DNA from: Deinandra increscens subsp. villosa
Taxonomy: Eukaryota > Streptophyta > Magnoliopsida > Asterales > Asteraceae
Reading direction: 5' to 3'
DNA length: 64,000 bases
Assembly (NCBI GenBank): GCA_039602395.1
Contig: JBCNJP010000027.1
Span: forward strand, 33,001,962-33,065,961
The notes below the pieces were generated by a model. The model did not search any database. It saw only the letters and a list, made by a program, of their open reading frames with translations, and was not told the DNA's origin. Numbering within the stretch: the stretch's first letter is position 1; each line of letters begins with the position of its first letter. This document shows positions 1-11,525 of the stretch, piece after piece. Both the position numbers and the translations under genes were made by a program.

Positions 1-400
1 TTTTTATTCAACGTTTTTATTTTCATTCTTTTAACAATTTTTTTAAAACTTTTTATTAACTTTGAATTTTTTACTTCTTTTAATAACTTTTTTTTAACTT
101 TTTAAAACTTTTTTAACTTATTTATTAAAAAAACTTTTTACTAGTTTTTTTAATTTACGTTTATGCTTTTATTATAATATTTTTTACTTTTCTTTACTTA
201 TTTATTATGTTGTTTTAGCTTTTTTACTTTGATTACATATTTTTTTAAAACTATTTTATTAACTTTTCTTTTTACTATTTTAATCTATTATTTTTAAACT
301 TTTTATTAGTTGTTTTTAATTTACTTTTTATGTTTTTTAAAAACATCTTTTTTTACTTTCTTTTACTTTTGTAAGTTTTTTTAAATGTTTACTATAAAAA
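1..400. repeat. AT-rich low-complexity tract
   Basis: This stretch is almost pure A and T, built from irregular runs such as TTTTTAACTTTTTA. There is no gene, terminal repeat or TSD that I can see. It could be the decayed edge of an element starting outside the window. Confidence 0.7.
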
Positions 401-1355
401 AAATGTTAAATGTCTACGCGCATGAAATATAGATATTAGCAACCATGTAACATATGCCTGCGAGCATGTAGCGATATGTAACATCTATGTAACATATGCT
501 TACTCGTTTACATTTTTGTTACACAATGCTTCAAGTTTGTAAGAACCAACTACGTGGTTTTAGCAAGAAAATGTGTTTGCGAAAAATGTGTTTCGGTATT
601 TACCTGATAGAAAATGTGTTTGTGAAAAAATGTGTTTCGGTATTTACCTGATAGAAAATGTGTTTACAAAAAATAAGAGAGAAGAAAATGTGATATACTG
701 ATCAATGAGAGTGAAATTTAAATATTTATATTTTTTTAATTTTTTTTACATACGTGTAACTATTAGCTACGCACATGTATTTGTTCGCTACGAATACGTA
801 ATTGTTCGTTACCAACATGTAACACATACATTAAAAAAGTTACACCAAAGTGTAATTTTGAGATCTTGGTATTGTTTTGGTGTTGGTATTATCATGGTTT
901 TAGTTTTCGACGGGTGGTAACCTTTTCCTAAGAGTTGGTAGGACTCTGTTACGAAAATGTAACGTATATGTAAGAAGATGCAACCATATAACAGATGCCT
1001 ACGATCATGCAATATAGACATCAACAAACTATGTAACAGATGCATACAAGCATGCAACCATGTAAATACTTGTTTACATTTTTGTTACACAATGTTTCAG
1101 GTTCGTAAGAACCAGCTACGTGGTTGTAGAAAGAAAATGTGTTTGCAAAAAATGTGTTTAGGCATTTACCTGATAGATGATTTGTTTACGGAAAATGTGA
1201 GAGAAGAAAATGTGATATACATATTAATGATAGATAAATTTAAATATTTATATTTTTTAACATTTTACATACATGTAACTGTTCATTACTCATATGTATT
1301 TGTTCGCTACTAATATATAATTGTTCGTTACCTACATGTAACAACATACATTAAA
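400..1355. repeat. Imperfect tandem duplication, spacing about 566 bp
   Basis: Two diverged copies lie in direct orientation, about 400-835 and 955-1355. Matching landmarks are ACACAATGYTTCARGTT at 521 and 1087, the block around AAGAACCARCTACGTGG, the word GAAAATGTGTTTGC, and the ending with TTGTTCGCTAC. Both copies are rich in the words ATGTAAC and GTTAC. Short ORFs here are not conserved between copies, so I do not call genes. It may be a satellite-like repeat or a duplicated subterminal part of a transposon. Confidence 0.75.
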
Positions 1356-4300
1356 AAATTATAAAAAAACGAGACTATAACCAAATTAAAGATAAAAAAC
1401 GTCCTATTTAATGGTGCAATTTAAATATATATATATATATTATTGCATAAAAAGTTATTAACGATATAAAATGATGGGTGGGTGGGTGTGTGTGTGTGTG
1501 TGGGGGGGGGGGGGGGAGTATATATTAATGTCACATCACCTTAATATGTCATCTCATTTTAAAAAGAAAATTACTTTTGTGCCATATTCTATATATTTAA
1601 TAGACTTTTAAGTTTTAATTTAATTAAAAGAAATTCAAATTAATTTAGACCATTTATTTTAAAAGGTGGTTAAGATGTGTGGCTCATATCTGTTCTCGCG
1701 GTTCTCACAATATATATTGGTTCTCAAAAGAACCTAACCCTATATATATATATATAGGGGTAAGATCCCCATAAAAAAAAATATTTTGCCTAGAAAAATA
1801 AGAAAAGATCTCATCCATTAGTTTTACAAATCAATGGTTGAGATCCAATCTAAAGTGTTATTGAATTCAAGTCTTAAATATTTGTCAATCTCTAGTTGGG
1901 TTTTTAAGAACTTTTTTCTTTTGTTAGAGTATTCACAACATAATCTTTATCCTTATCTTTATAATTTACTTAAAAACTCTCATTTCTTACATTTAACTTG
2001 CACTTAATAAAAACTCACACATCAGGTTGTTTATCCTTATCTTTATATAAGGATTTGGTAAATATAAGAATTTATTTAGTAGATTGGTAAAATATAAAGA
2101 TAAGGAGTAAGGATAAAGATCCCGATACAATGATAAAAATACATAAAAAAGTTAAAATTTAAGGATAAAGATGGGTTTAAGTATCCTGCACCTCATATTA
2201 GCTAGCTTATTGAAGTCTTACACATGTCATGTTTAGCAGGATTCGTCTATGAAATTTGAGCCCAAAAAGAGCAAACCTTATGTGTGTTTCGGAAGGATGA
2301 AGTGTCAAGAATCATGATTGAACACTCATTCTACCCAAACCAGGTGAATTCCCGATGATAATTGAGAGATTAAGGTTTTACAGATAAGAAGAAAAACGAA
2401 TACAAGAAGATTTGCTCACTCACAAACACTCTGATTCATCATAGAGGAAATACAGATCAAAAGAACTCTCAAACTAAAACATAGGTTAAAAAGACGAAAT
2501 GAACTCGTTGGGAGGATAATCAGTCTTGAACATAGACGATGAAGGAAGCAGATCTTTAAATAATTTGAGAACTAAACTGTGTTGTGAACCCCTTTTCTTT
2601 GATTAATCTGATTAAATGGTTTATAAACCGATGACCCGCGAACAAAGTGATGACCCAATCTACAATCCAACAAACCAGCCCATAATATGGTCCGATCTAA
2701 GTCCAACTCTAGTGTTCAATCCAACAACATTCCAAAGATAATAAAAATAAATCAAATTAAATAATTGATATGGAAAAGAATTAAAAATAAAATGTAAACA
2801 ACATTATTCTATATTTTCAACATGTTAAGTTATTTGGACAGGATATATGTATTTTTATATCATAGTATTATACATGTATTTCTGTAAAAGACTTTCTTTT
2901 TTCATACTTGAATCCTTAAACTCTATAAATGAATTACAACATATGTGTAAAAAGATAAAAACTTGTGTTATGAAAAACCCAATATAATCTTTGTTTATTT
3001 ACCCATGCTTTTAGACAAATTGGCACCGTGTGTTCTAGCTTGTCTCATCGATCAATTTGAATAGTCGTTTGGTTCCCCTTCACGTTCATTAACCAATCAG
3101 TATTAACCACTAAACTTAGATTATTTAAAGTTGATTTTATTTTTCTTCTTAACATCGAGCTAGAAAAATGACCCGCCGTGTTGCATGACGGAAAATGATT
3201 TTTCAAAGTATAGAACCAGCTTGATAAATTAAAGTTGTATTCAATTTCATGTTTTTTATAGCATCTTTATTTACGTTTGTGAAATTATAAAGTGTTAGTT
3301 TATTGATTATTCATGTTTTTTTAAGAAAAGTGAAGAAATATAAAAATTAGGTTTTTAATGAGCTGATGAAATTGAGTTGATATATTTTTAGTTTACTTGA
3401 AGAGAGATGATAATGCAAATTGAAATATCTAATTCCTATTGTATTGTTTGTTCAACAACAATGCATTTTCGGATTCGATATTAAGTCAGAAAAAGTTTGA
3501 GAGCTACTGATAGATCAGGTAAACAAATATATGATTTAACCCAAAGTTTTTTTCTTTTCTTTTTTTTTTGTTGTTTTTGTTTTTAAGAAAATCAAATTGT
3601 GTGTGGCATGTATATATAAATGAGATATTATGGTAAGTGGTAACTATATAAAGGAGGGGGTGCGTCCCAACAAATCAATCCTATTTGGGCCCAAGCCCCA
3701 ACAGTCCAAGTAGCATTACAAGTTACATCTTCATTGTCATTTGTGCAATTGTGTGAATTGCAATCTGTATAAATCCTTACAAAAATTTGAGGTAAATTTG
3801 AGGTTTGACTGTGAGTGGAGGAGAATAAAAACTTAATTATTTTTGTTTAAGTGAAATCTTAAAATTTTTAGGTTTGATTGTGAGTGGATGAAAGAAAAAT
3901 ATACTGTTCATCACTATATTTGAGAAAATACTGTAGATTTCCTATATTTTTTAAAATGGTTGTGAGTGAAAGAGAGAGAAATAGTAATGATAAATATAAT
4001 TATTTAATCTGATGTTAATGCTATTAAGTAGAAGACTAGTGTCCCAAGAACTGTGATTAGTGTAATCAACTTATGTATCACAATAACCCACAGTTACCAT
4101 CAAAAGAGTTTGGACCAAAACTGTTCAGACACACTTGCTTACTTGAACACATCGGTTTTATGACACTTTTTTTTTTAAAATATCATTTAATGAACCTCGC
4201 CCATAAAACTCGATACATATTACATAATAATCTTACTAATAACCAAACTCACACATAAACCCATAGCTATAATCTCAAGCTAAGTTCCAAGTTAGTCACT

Positions 4301-4538
4301 TCTTCCTCAAATTTGAGTCCTAATAGTCTTATGCAAATTGATCATACTCAATACAACTACAAGAGCTAGTGTGAGCTTTACTACTATGTCCTTTTAAAAG
4401 ATAAATATGAGGTTTATTGAAATTATAAGTATAGAGAAAAAGAATGATACGAGAATAGTATTACAATCCTAGTTGTATATCGTATTTGTTCTATACTAAT
4501 ATAAGAGTTTTACATCATTGAAAAATCTAACTAAAACA
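1356..4538. other. Intergenic DNA without recognisable gene
   Basis: No coding region is supported on either strand. Visible items are a GT run passing into a G homopolymer (about 1478-1516), a TA microsatellite at 1740-1755 with CCCTATATAT on its left and ATATAGGGG on its right (typical edges of TA-targeting MITEs), and three loose copies of a GGTTTGAYTGTGAGTGGA-like word (about 3803, 3870 and 3958). Confidence 0.6.
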
Positions 4539-4776
4539 ACCACTGGGACTTGTCCTAGTGGTACCAGGCGATGAGGGAAGACTCATGACCGAAAGGTCAC
4601 ACGTTCATCCCTGAGCCCAACATGTTTTACCATTCGGCCATTTGTGAATATGAATTTTTCATGAGATGAGCTCAATAACTGCTGCCAGTTCAGACTCCAG
4701 TAGGGAGCTCGATTTGCCCAGTGAGCTCCCTGCAAGGATTAGACCTTGTTTTTTTTGGTCGCTAAAATAATGATAG
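4539..4776 (+). mobile_element. tRNA-derived SINE
   Basis: The left end looks like a Pol III promoter: an A-box-like TGTCCTAGTGGT near 4551 and, about 45 bp on, a B-box-like stretch with CACGTTCATCCC near 4600. The body continues for some 150 bp to a T-rich tail near 4748-4756. The 8-bp word CTAAAACA occurs on both sides (4531-4538 and 4777-4784) and is a candidate TSD. The B box is degenerate. The class rests on layout and boxes only. Confidence 0.6.
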
Positions 4777-5093
4777 CTAAAACACTAAACGCCTATACTA
4801 ATAATAACAATGGAGGTTCCTAAAAATGTAAAGGGATTTCTCCCCACCTAAAAGTCTAAAGAGCGTTTGGTCCATGGAATGTAATGGAATTAGAATTGAA
4901 AAATATTCATTTTAAAGTTGTGCTTAATTAGGTAACGGAGGAATTTGAATATAATAAAATCTTTTAATCAATAAAATTTAATATTATTTCAACATACATT
5001 TGAAATCATTCACTTTAATGATTGAAAGTTACATGCCCCAAAGTTAATTGATTAAGGAAATTCATTTCATTTATAAGTTTGTCCATAACCTAA

Positions 5094-7920
5094 TTTTTTT
5101 TTTTGGGAACGGCGATCTCAATAAAACGGGAAACCACTAGCAAGACGCTAGAAGACCCAAAAAACGAAACAATTACAAAGAAAAGGATGACAGTCGTACC
5201 AACTAATAGACTGATCGTTACATCGGTTACGGTACCATAAATAACTCCATTTCTTAATCTCCGTAAAGACACGATGAATAGAAGGGGGTCTTTGATTAAA
5301 AATCGCCAAGTTTCTTTCAATCCAAAGAAACCAACAGCCTGAAAGGATAATAACCTGCAGAGCTTTGCATTTCTGAACGGAACGGAAGCTGCTCTTATGC
5401 ACCTCAAGAAGATCCGTCACCGAGAAAGCGAAGAAGGAGGGGATACGACACCATTGCGTGATAAGGCTCCAAACCATGTCGGCAAAAGGGCAACCTGTCA
5501 ATAAATGAGAAGCATTCTCGACACCTTCATTACACAGACCGCAAAAGGTGTCTCCCACCGGAATATTGCGATGACTAAGACCTTCCTTAGTTAGAAGACG
5601 ATCGCAGCAAGCACGCCACGCGTGGAGGTTTATCTGAAGAGGGACCGATGTACACCAATCATACTTAAATTCCAACCCACCGAAGAAGAAGCCATAACCA
5701 TATCCCTTAGACTTTTAACAGAAAATAGCCCCCCATTGCCTCCTTCCCATCTCCATCCACCATTATGATGCACAATAAGCGTCTGAAGGTTAATATTAAA
5801 CAAGGACCGCTCTCCAACAGCCTTGTAGACTGCTTTCCAAGTACCTGTGGAACCTGTAGAAAGAGGGATGAACCTGTCTGCACCCTGCCTCGAATGGTTG
5901 CTGTCAATAACAAGTCTCCAAAGATAATTATTCTCAGTTTTGTACCTCCAAGCCCACTTAGCCAAAAGACATAAATTAGAAACTTTCAGCGGGTATAGCC
6001 CCCACCCACCATCCTCCTTTTTTCCCAGAATCTTCTCCCTACTAATCCAATGAATTTTCCTACCCGTCGAGTCGCCACCCCACAAGAAATTACTTCTGAT
6101 TCTCTCCAATTGATTAAGAATGCTTTTAGGAGCCCGGAAAACAGAGAAGTAATAAATGGGTAAACTATCGAGGATAGACTTGACTAAAGTGAGTCTCCCA
6201 CCAAGAGAAAGATGGATAGCACGCCACCCAGCCAACCTTTTTTGAAACGTATCCACCACTTTGTTCCAATTCCTTTTATGGTTCATGTTAGCACCGATTT
6301 TCATCCCAAGGTAATCGAATGGGAGAGGACACACTTTACACCCCAACATAGAAGCCTTGAGGTTTAAGTCTTCCTCCTCAACGTTAATCCCAGTCAAACT
6401 GCATTTAAAGAGGTTAACCCGAAGCCCGGAAACAAGGAAGAAGCCCCAAAGAAGCCTCCTTAAATTGATGCAATTAGAATCAGTCCACTCCCCCAATATC
6501 ATGACATCATCAGCAAACATAAGATGGGACAGGTTCGGACCGGCATGAGGTAAGGAAATACCCTCGAAAATACCAATACTCGTTGCTTTGGACATCATCA
6601 ATTGAAAGGCTTCCATAGCAATAATGAAGAGAAACGGGGCGAGCGGGTCTCCTTGTCGGACCCATTTGAATCCAACAAACTCTCCCGAAGGAGAACCATT
6701 GATAAGAACCGACGACCTAGAGGCTTTCAATATCCCTTGCACCCAACATCTCCACAACACGGGAAAGTTCGTAAAGGATAAAACGTCGTCCAAGAACTCC
6801 CAACATAGAGAGTCGTAGGCCTTATTGAAGTCAATCTTGAATAACATGGCTTTGGATTTCCTCTTTTTGAGCCAAGCTAATATCTCATTGTGAATGAGAA
6901 GACAATCTACAATATTACGCCCCGACACAAAATCCATTTGATTATTAGAAATAATACTATCCATCACCGGTTTGATCCTATTAGCTAAAACTTTGGGGAC
7001 CACTTTGGGGATACACCTAAGGAGAGTAATCGGGCGGAAGTCACCAAAATTAATTGGATCAGAAATTTTAGGGATCAAACAAATAAAAGAGGATATACAA
7101 CACCTACTAAAGGAGCCTTCCTTATGAAACATCAGAAGCACCTTAAAGAAATCGTTACCAAGAAGATCCCAGAAGTGTTTAATGAAGCCAAAGTTAAAAC
7201 CATCCGGCCCGGGGGCTTTGTCTTCCCCACAATCCCACACAGCTTGTTTCACTTCGTCAAAGGTAAAAGGAGAAATAAGTAAGGCAGCCTCTTCATTCGA
7301 AATTTGTTTAATTCCAATACATGACATTTTGGCCCTACTCAAATCGTCCCTTTTATATTTCTCTTCAAAAAAGGAGGCACATTCTTTTAACCTTATAGGG
7401 TCAGTAATCCAATCAGCCCCACAACGAATTCCACTAATCTTGTTCGACCCATTCCTGGCTTTAACTATGGAATGAAAATATGAGGAATTCTCATCCCCGT
7501 ACAGAGCCCATCGAACACGAGCTTTCTGTGCCAAGTCAGCTCTACGGTTTTTGTCAAGCACCTCAAGATCCTTCTTAGCAACCCCCCCAACTATCAACCT
7601 CCGCTTCAGACAGGACCCTGTTTTCAGCAAGGAGGTCCCACCTGTCACATTCGGCTTCAAGCTCCACCCGTCTAGCCTCGGAATTTTCTCTTAACATACC
7701 ACTCCAGGATTTAATAGCCTCCTCAATCCGCTTGAGTTTGTAGTGTAAATACTGGTCGGGTTTACCTCTGTCCAGACACCTAGAAGCATCCCTTTCAACC
7801 ACCGCTCTTTGCTCCGGGTGAGAGAGCCAAGAAGAAAAGAATTTGAAAGGAATAGGGCCGAAATCAGGGGAAGATGTCTTTAAGACGATAGGGCTGTGGT
7901 CTGACCACCGGCGGGGAAAG
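5094..7920 (-). mobile_element. 5'-truncated non-LTR retrotransposon (LINE)
   Basis: On the minus strand this is a LINE fragment that ends in a short poly-A tail (poly-T at 5094-5104 on the plus strand). Its 5' end cuts in at the last endonuclease motif, read as SDHSPIVL just inside 7920, so most of the AP endonuclease is missing. The reverse transcriptase and a C-terminal zinc-binding region follow. An imperfect duplication CATAACCTAA/CATAACTTTA (5084-5093 and 7921-7930) flanks it. 5' truncation is what target-primed reverse transcription commonly produces. Confidence 0.9.
5148..7918 (-). pseudogene. LINE ORF2: reverse transcriptase and zf-RVT domain, frameshifted
   Basis: The reading frame opens in endonuclease residues SDHSPIVL, runs through a helical linker and shifts frame at a run of seven C at 7582-7588. 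The main piece (5630-7660, up to 676 codons) holds an almost complete RT: EDKAPGPDGFNF near its start, FRPITLL, the palm motif FADD (in SHLMFADDVMIL) and GGWGLYPLK near the end. A second frameshift near 5660-5680 leads into the C-terminal region with the Cys/His pattern CGLCNEG...ASHLLTGCPF, typical of plant LINE zf-RVT domains. The element cannot make a full protein. The catalytic core itself looks well kept, so the insertion may be moderately young. Confidence 0.92.
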
Positions 7921-8001
7921 CATAACTTTAAAATAAAAACTTTACGATTCCAATTCCAATTTCATTACATTCCATATTCCAAGAACCAAATGTCTTCTAA
8001 A

Positions 8002-8378
8002 AGATTCTGGGTTCAGGTTAACGCATATTATGCCGTTTTTTTCCTTAAAAAACACAGTAATTACTATTCACATAAAAAGATAATTAAAAAATAGAAAACT
8101 AGACCATGCTACTCATGTACAAGACCAATATAAAGCAAACATAGAATTAACCTAGTCGTATCAAACGTAGTAATAGTCGTTGAGCACGATTATACAACCT
8201 CACGTGTAACCACCCATAGTCAACCATTAATACCATTCTACGACCGATTTAACCGATCTATACGTGGCTCTGATAATACACGTGGAGCAATACTTTCTAC
8301 CAACGATCTGTTCACTCCAAAACAACATGTCACATGAAACACAAAAATGATTTTGGTCGTGTACCGCTGAACATAACA
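8002..8378. other. Spacer, likely 3' flank of the ALIS gene
   Basis: This lies between the right MITE arm and the stop codon of the minus-strand ALIS gene, so its right part should be that gene's 3' UTR. No other feature is seen. Confidence 0.5.
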
Positions 8379-9554
8379 TCATTGGGCACCTTGATTTCTA
8401 TTCCATGACAAATGTGTCGGATCTCCGAGAGGCCTAGGTTTTAAAACATACAAAACTATAAAATTAATAGCCACAAGAAAACAGACCCCCCCAACCGTAA
8501 GAAACGTTATCCCAAAGAAATCATTCTTCCCCCCAATCCAATTCGCTGTCGAAAGAGCCACCTTTTTTTCGCCCCCGAATACGTATGTGTTGTAGTTGTT
8601 CTGTATCACAACCGTGATCGTCTCGTTCGCCTCCAAATCCGTGTTTATCTTTCCGTAAAGCTTCCTGAATGTCGGCAATGCGGAGTTTTTCATCCAGACG
8701 ATAAGATCTTCTTGCTCGCTCAACTACAAGATATCGTAATTCGTAAATCAAATCAAAGATCTTTAAAAGACCATAAAAAACCAACATACCGGTTTTGATT
8801 CGTCTAGTTCACCACCCCCGATCAACGCTCCCTTTTGAAAGTTTTTCGGGTACACATCTGACCCGAATTTATACTTTTTATCACTTTCCCACGCGATACC
8901 TTTCTTATCGATATCTATAACCTTGTTCCCTTTAAAGAATTTGTATGTATCGTTGAACAAACTCCACGCGACCAACCCACACGGAACTATAGGCGCGTCC
9001 CCGATAGTGTGGTCTATGGGTTTGCAATCGTCGGTTTCATCGGCATCATCGGGATCTCGTAACTGTTTGTCACTTCTACTCTTCACATACCTGATAACAA
9101 AAAGAACAAATACAGATGGATCTATAAAAACATAAAACCAAAAACAGAAACTGAAGGATCAAATGCAGCACACCTTGATGACATACCGGCGATGGTTTTG
9201 GTAGAAGTTGTCGAGTTGGTAGTAGATAAAAATAGGCGCGATCATTTTCCGGGGCACTTTCAGGGTTCGAACACAAGTTTTGTTTGTGTTCTTGCTCTGA
9301 ATATACGATTCCGGGTTCGCGCTAAAAGTTCCAGGGAGACATTCATCATCATAACGGTCCACGATCTCTACGACATGCTCAGATGCCCACAAACATAAAA
9401 GGCCTGCAGGGGTGAATAAAATCGCGATGGTTACAAATGATGTGATGACCCATTTTGGGGTCAAGATCGGTTTCCAAGCAGGAAGCTCTTGTTGCGTAAA
9501 TCTGGAATATTTTGGTTTTTTGGAACTGGATCTTGTTCTCGTTGATGCATCCAT
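8379..9554 (-). CDS. ALIS: ALA-interacting subunit (CDC50/LEM3 family), beta subunit of P4-ATPase flippases
   Basis: Three exons join in frame: 9554-9187, 9090-8790 and 8723-8379. The introns are short, with donors GTATGT and acceptors ending CAG or TAG. The product is 337 aa, the usual size for plant ALIS proteins. It has a basic N-terminal tail, a membrane segment at about residues 35-57, a long loop with family blocks FYQNHRRYVKSRSDKQL and ALPTFRKLYGKI, an NETI glycosylation sequon in the loop, a second membrane segment at about 294-316, and the end motif KPRPLGDP. Known role of the family: it escorts P4-type ATPases (ALA) out of the ER and is needed for phospholipid flipping across membranes. 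No disabling change is seen. Which ALIS paralogue this is cannot be told by eye. Confidence 0.95.
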
Positions 9555-9904
9555 TCGTACCCTTGAAAGTGAAAATTTTGATCAAGAAACAGTTAGACTT
9601 TTACCTGTAATTTTTCTAGGGATGTTAAAGATCCTACAATGAAGGGGAGAACTTTCAGTTTCTGATGGCATGTGGCATTCAAAACATTGTCTAAATGTTA
9701 ACCAACTTTGAACAATTTCACTCAAAATCCAAATCAAGAAACCATCAATACTCATGAAAAATGATATAAATTTCATAGATTTATTCGCATACAATATGAA
9801 GTAGTTAACAGACAGTAATAACTAATAACTAATAACTAATAACCAAACTGGTGGAAAAGCTCAATTGCCATACTATATATACAATCAACCACATATTTCA
9901 AACC
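9555..9904. other. Intergenic spacer between two minus-strand genes
   Basis: This 350-bp spacer carries the 5' flank of the ALIS gene and the 3' flank of the 370-aa gene. An ACAG acceptor-like site about 45 bp upstream of the ALIS start could end a 5'-UTR intron. Tandem TAACTAA words lie near 9820-9840. Confidence 0.5.
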
Positions 9905-11017
9905 TCATTGTGAAGATGCAGCCTTGATTGCCCTCTGCAATTCACTCTCGACATCAATCGAACTACCATTCTTCTTCGTTTCTCTCTGCGTATTTGCCTC
10001 ATTGCCTCCATTGTTCTTCTTCTTCTTCATCCTCCACTCCTCAAACCCATCTGAACTTTCACCCACCGGTGGCACAGCCATCCTCCCACCACTATTATAA
10101 TGCCTAATCGGCTGTCGGGATTTGATTTCCTCCAATGCACATCTCATCTCTTTATTCTCCTTCTGCAAGTCACCCAATTCTCTGCTCATCCAAGAATACA
10201 TACCCTTCAGCATCTCAAATTCGCTGGATTGAGTGGATTCGCCCTCACTGCCCTTCTTTTGATCGATTTTAACTTCATCCATATCATCAATTCTCTCAAT
10301 TTTAATCTTGTTCACTCTCAAATAAGGGAACTGCTTCTCGTAATCCGACGGAATAGTCACGCCCCATCGGAGATTCACCTTGACCCGTTTCGTCACCGGC
10401 AGTTCGGTGTCGGCAGCCATCATAATCCCGGACAAGATTGAGCCTTTTGTGGCTGATTCCACTGTTAAATCTTTCCAATTGATCGGCCGATCCAGCGGAA
10501 CAAATCCGTACGAATTCTCACCGCCATCGGTACTACTCCCGCCGTTAAGGTTTTTAGTTTTATCAACAAAGGAGGATACTGATTTACGGAGAGAGAACGA
10601 TCCTAATCGGGGGGTGAATTTGATGGAGAAAGTGGGATTAGGGTTAGGGTTTTGAGGCGAGAAAGAGAAATTGGCGGAGATTACGAGAGGGGAGTTGTTA
10701 GGGGAGCCTGAATGGCTAATTCCGGATTTGAGGGTGAGGGTGAGGGGTGCGGTGGCGGCGGCGGTGGAAGGGGTGGCGACGGTGGTGGTGGTGGTGGTGG
10801 GGGTGTTGTAGGAGAGTTTGAGAGAGGGGCCGGAGGAGAAGTGGGTGCGTAGGGAGAGGGAGAGTTTGTCGGAGGGGGAGGCGGCGGAGCGGTGGTGGTG
10901 GGAGGCGGTGAAGGCGGAGAGGAAGGGGAGGCCGAAGACGGAGATGGGGATTTTGGCTTTGAAGAGGAGGGGGTTTTGATTTTGATGTTGATCTTCGAGT
11001 TTCAGAGATACCTTCAT
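9905..11017 (-). CDS. Conserved plant protein of unknown function, single exon (370 aa)
   Basis: This is one uninterrupted reading frame. The start MKVSLKLEDQ is followed by QNPLLFKAKIPISVFGLPF, a pattern I associate with an uncharacterised plant family whose members begin the same way. Residues 1-170 are rich in alternating Ser/Thr/Leu strands (LSLSLRTHF, LTLTLKSG, SFSIKF-type), suggesting a beta-rich or barrel-like fold. Residues about 75-90 are a Thr/Ala-rich low-complexity tract encoded by GGT/GGC repeats. WKDLTVESATKGSILSGIM and VNLRWGV follow. A predicted coiled coil lies near 245-280, and the C-terminal tail is charged and Lys-rich with an Asn/Gly stretch. There is no signal peptide or clear membrane helix. 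I do not assign a function. Confidence 0.88.
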   Translation of the reverse strand: MKVSLKLEDQHQNQNPLLFKAKIPISVFGLPFLSAFTASHHHRSAASPSDKLSLSLRTHFSSGPSLKLSYNTPTTTTTTVATPSTAAATAPLTLTLKSGISHSGSPNNSPLVISANFSFSPQNPNPNPTFSIKFTPRLGSFSLRKSVSSFVDKTKNLNGGSSTDGGENSYGFVPLDRPINWKDLTVESATKGSILSGIMMAADTELPVTKRVKVNLRWGVTIPSDYEKQFPYLRVNKIKIERIDDMDEVKIDQKKGSEGESTQSSEFEMLKGMYSWMSRELGDLQKENKEMRCALEEIKSRQPIRHYNSGGRMAVPPVGESSDGFEEWRMKKKKNNGGNEANTQRETKKNGSSIDVESELQRAIKAASSQ

Positions 11018-11233
11018 GATTGTTCCTGGATGAAAGCTGAAAGATTTATGCTTTTTCTGCAGAAATTGGACACTTTAACGTTGATCGGATAAAGGAAGTA
11101 GCCACCGTGCTTGAGTCTTGAAGATGAACTAGGTTTCCTCGTTTGATCCCGTCGTTTTTAACGGGACTCGAACAGTAGAATTATTAATAAAATGCAGCTA
11201 TTAAAAAAAAAACCGTTGTTTCGAAATCGGTTA
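11018..11233. other. Upstream flank of the 370-aa gene
   Basis: This should be the 5' UTR and proximal promoter of the minus-strand 370-aa gene. It ends at the TTA target site (11231-11233) of the Harbinger element. An A-rich run lies at 11202-11212. Confidence 0.5.
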
Positions 11234-11525
11234 GGGTATTTTGTTATACCTCTCCCACTCTTCCATGATCCCGAGCTTTTTTGATGTCAACTCATATTTC
11301 TTCACTCTCACACTTTTTGATGGTTATACATCTCCCACTCTCCCATGATCTCAAACATCTTTTTTTTTATTCTATAAAATTAAACAATAACTTCATTTAA
11401 ATAAATGAAATAAGATTACAATTCATGGATATTAAATTAAAATACATTTGAAAAAAAAAAACTTAAAACTCCTCAGGGTCCCTTTCGTCTTCTTCATCGG
11501 AATCTCGGGGGGATGGGGGGGGGGG

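Larger units (their letters stand above)
4861..7995. mobile_element. Foldback MITE split by a LINE insertion
   Basis: The left part (4861-5093) and right part (7921-7995) are inverted relatives of each other: GCGTTTGGTCCATGGAATG at the left, and the reverse of TTTGGTTCTTGG at the right. Both match the arms of the intact foldback element at 27748-28032 in this window. Direct TCTAAA words (4855-4860 and 7996-8001) are a possible TSD. The host element is therefore one copy of that family, opened in its right arm by the LINE at 5094-7920. Confidence 0.75.

Noticed and set aside
4551..4620. A functional tRNA gene
   Set aside because: Only A/B-box-like words are present. No cloverleaf could be drawn, and a SINE body and tail follow.
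5765..7475. Plus-strand ORFs across the LINE
   Set aside because: They are antisense shadows of the minus-strand reverse transcriptase.
10100..10655. Plus-strand ORFs over the 370-aa gene
   Set aside because: They are antisense shadows. The minus frame has the long intact protein.
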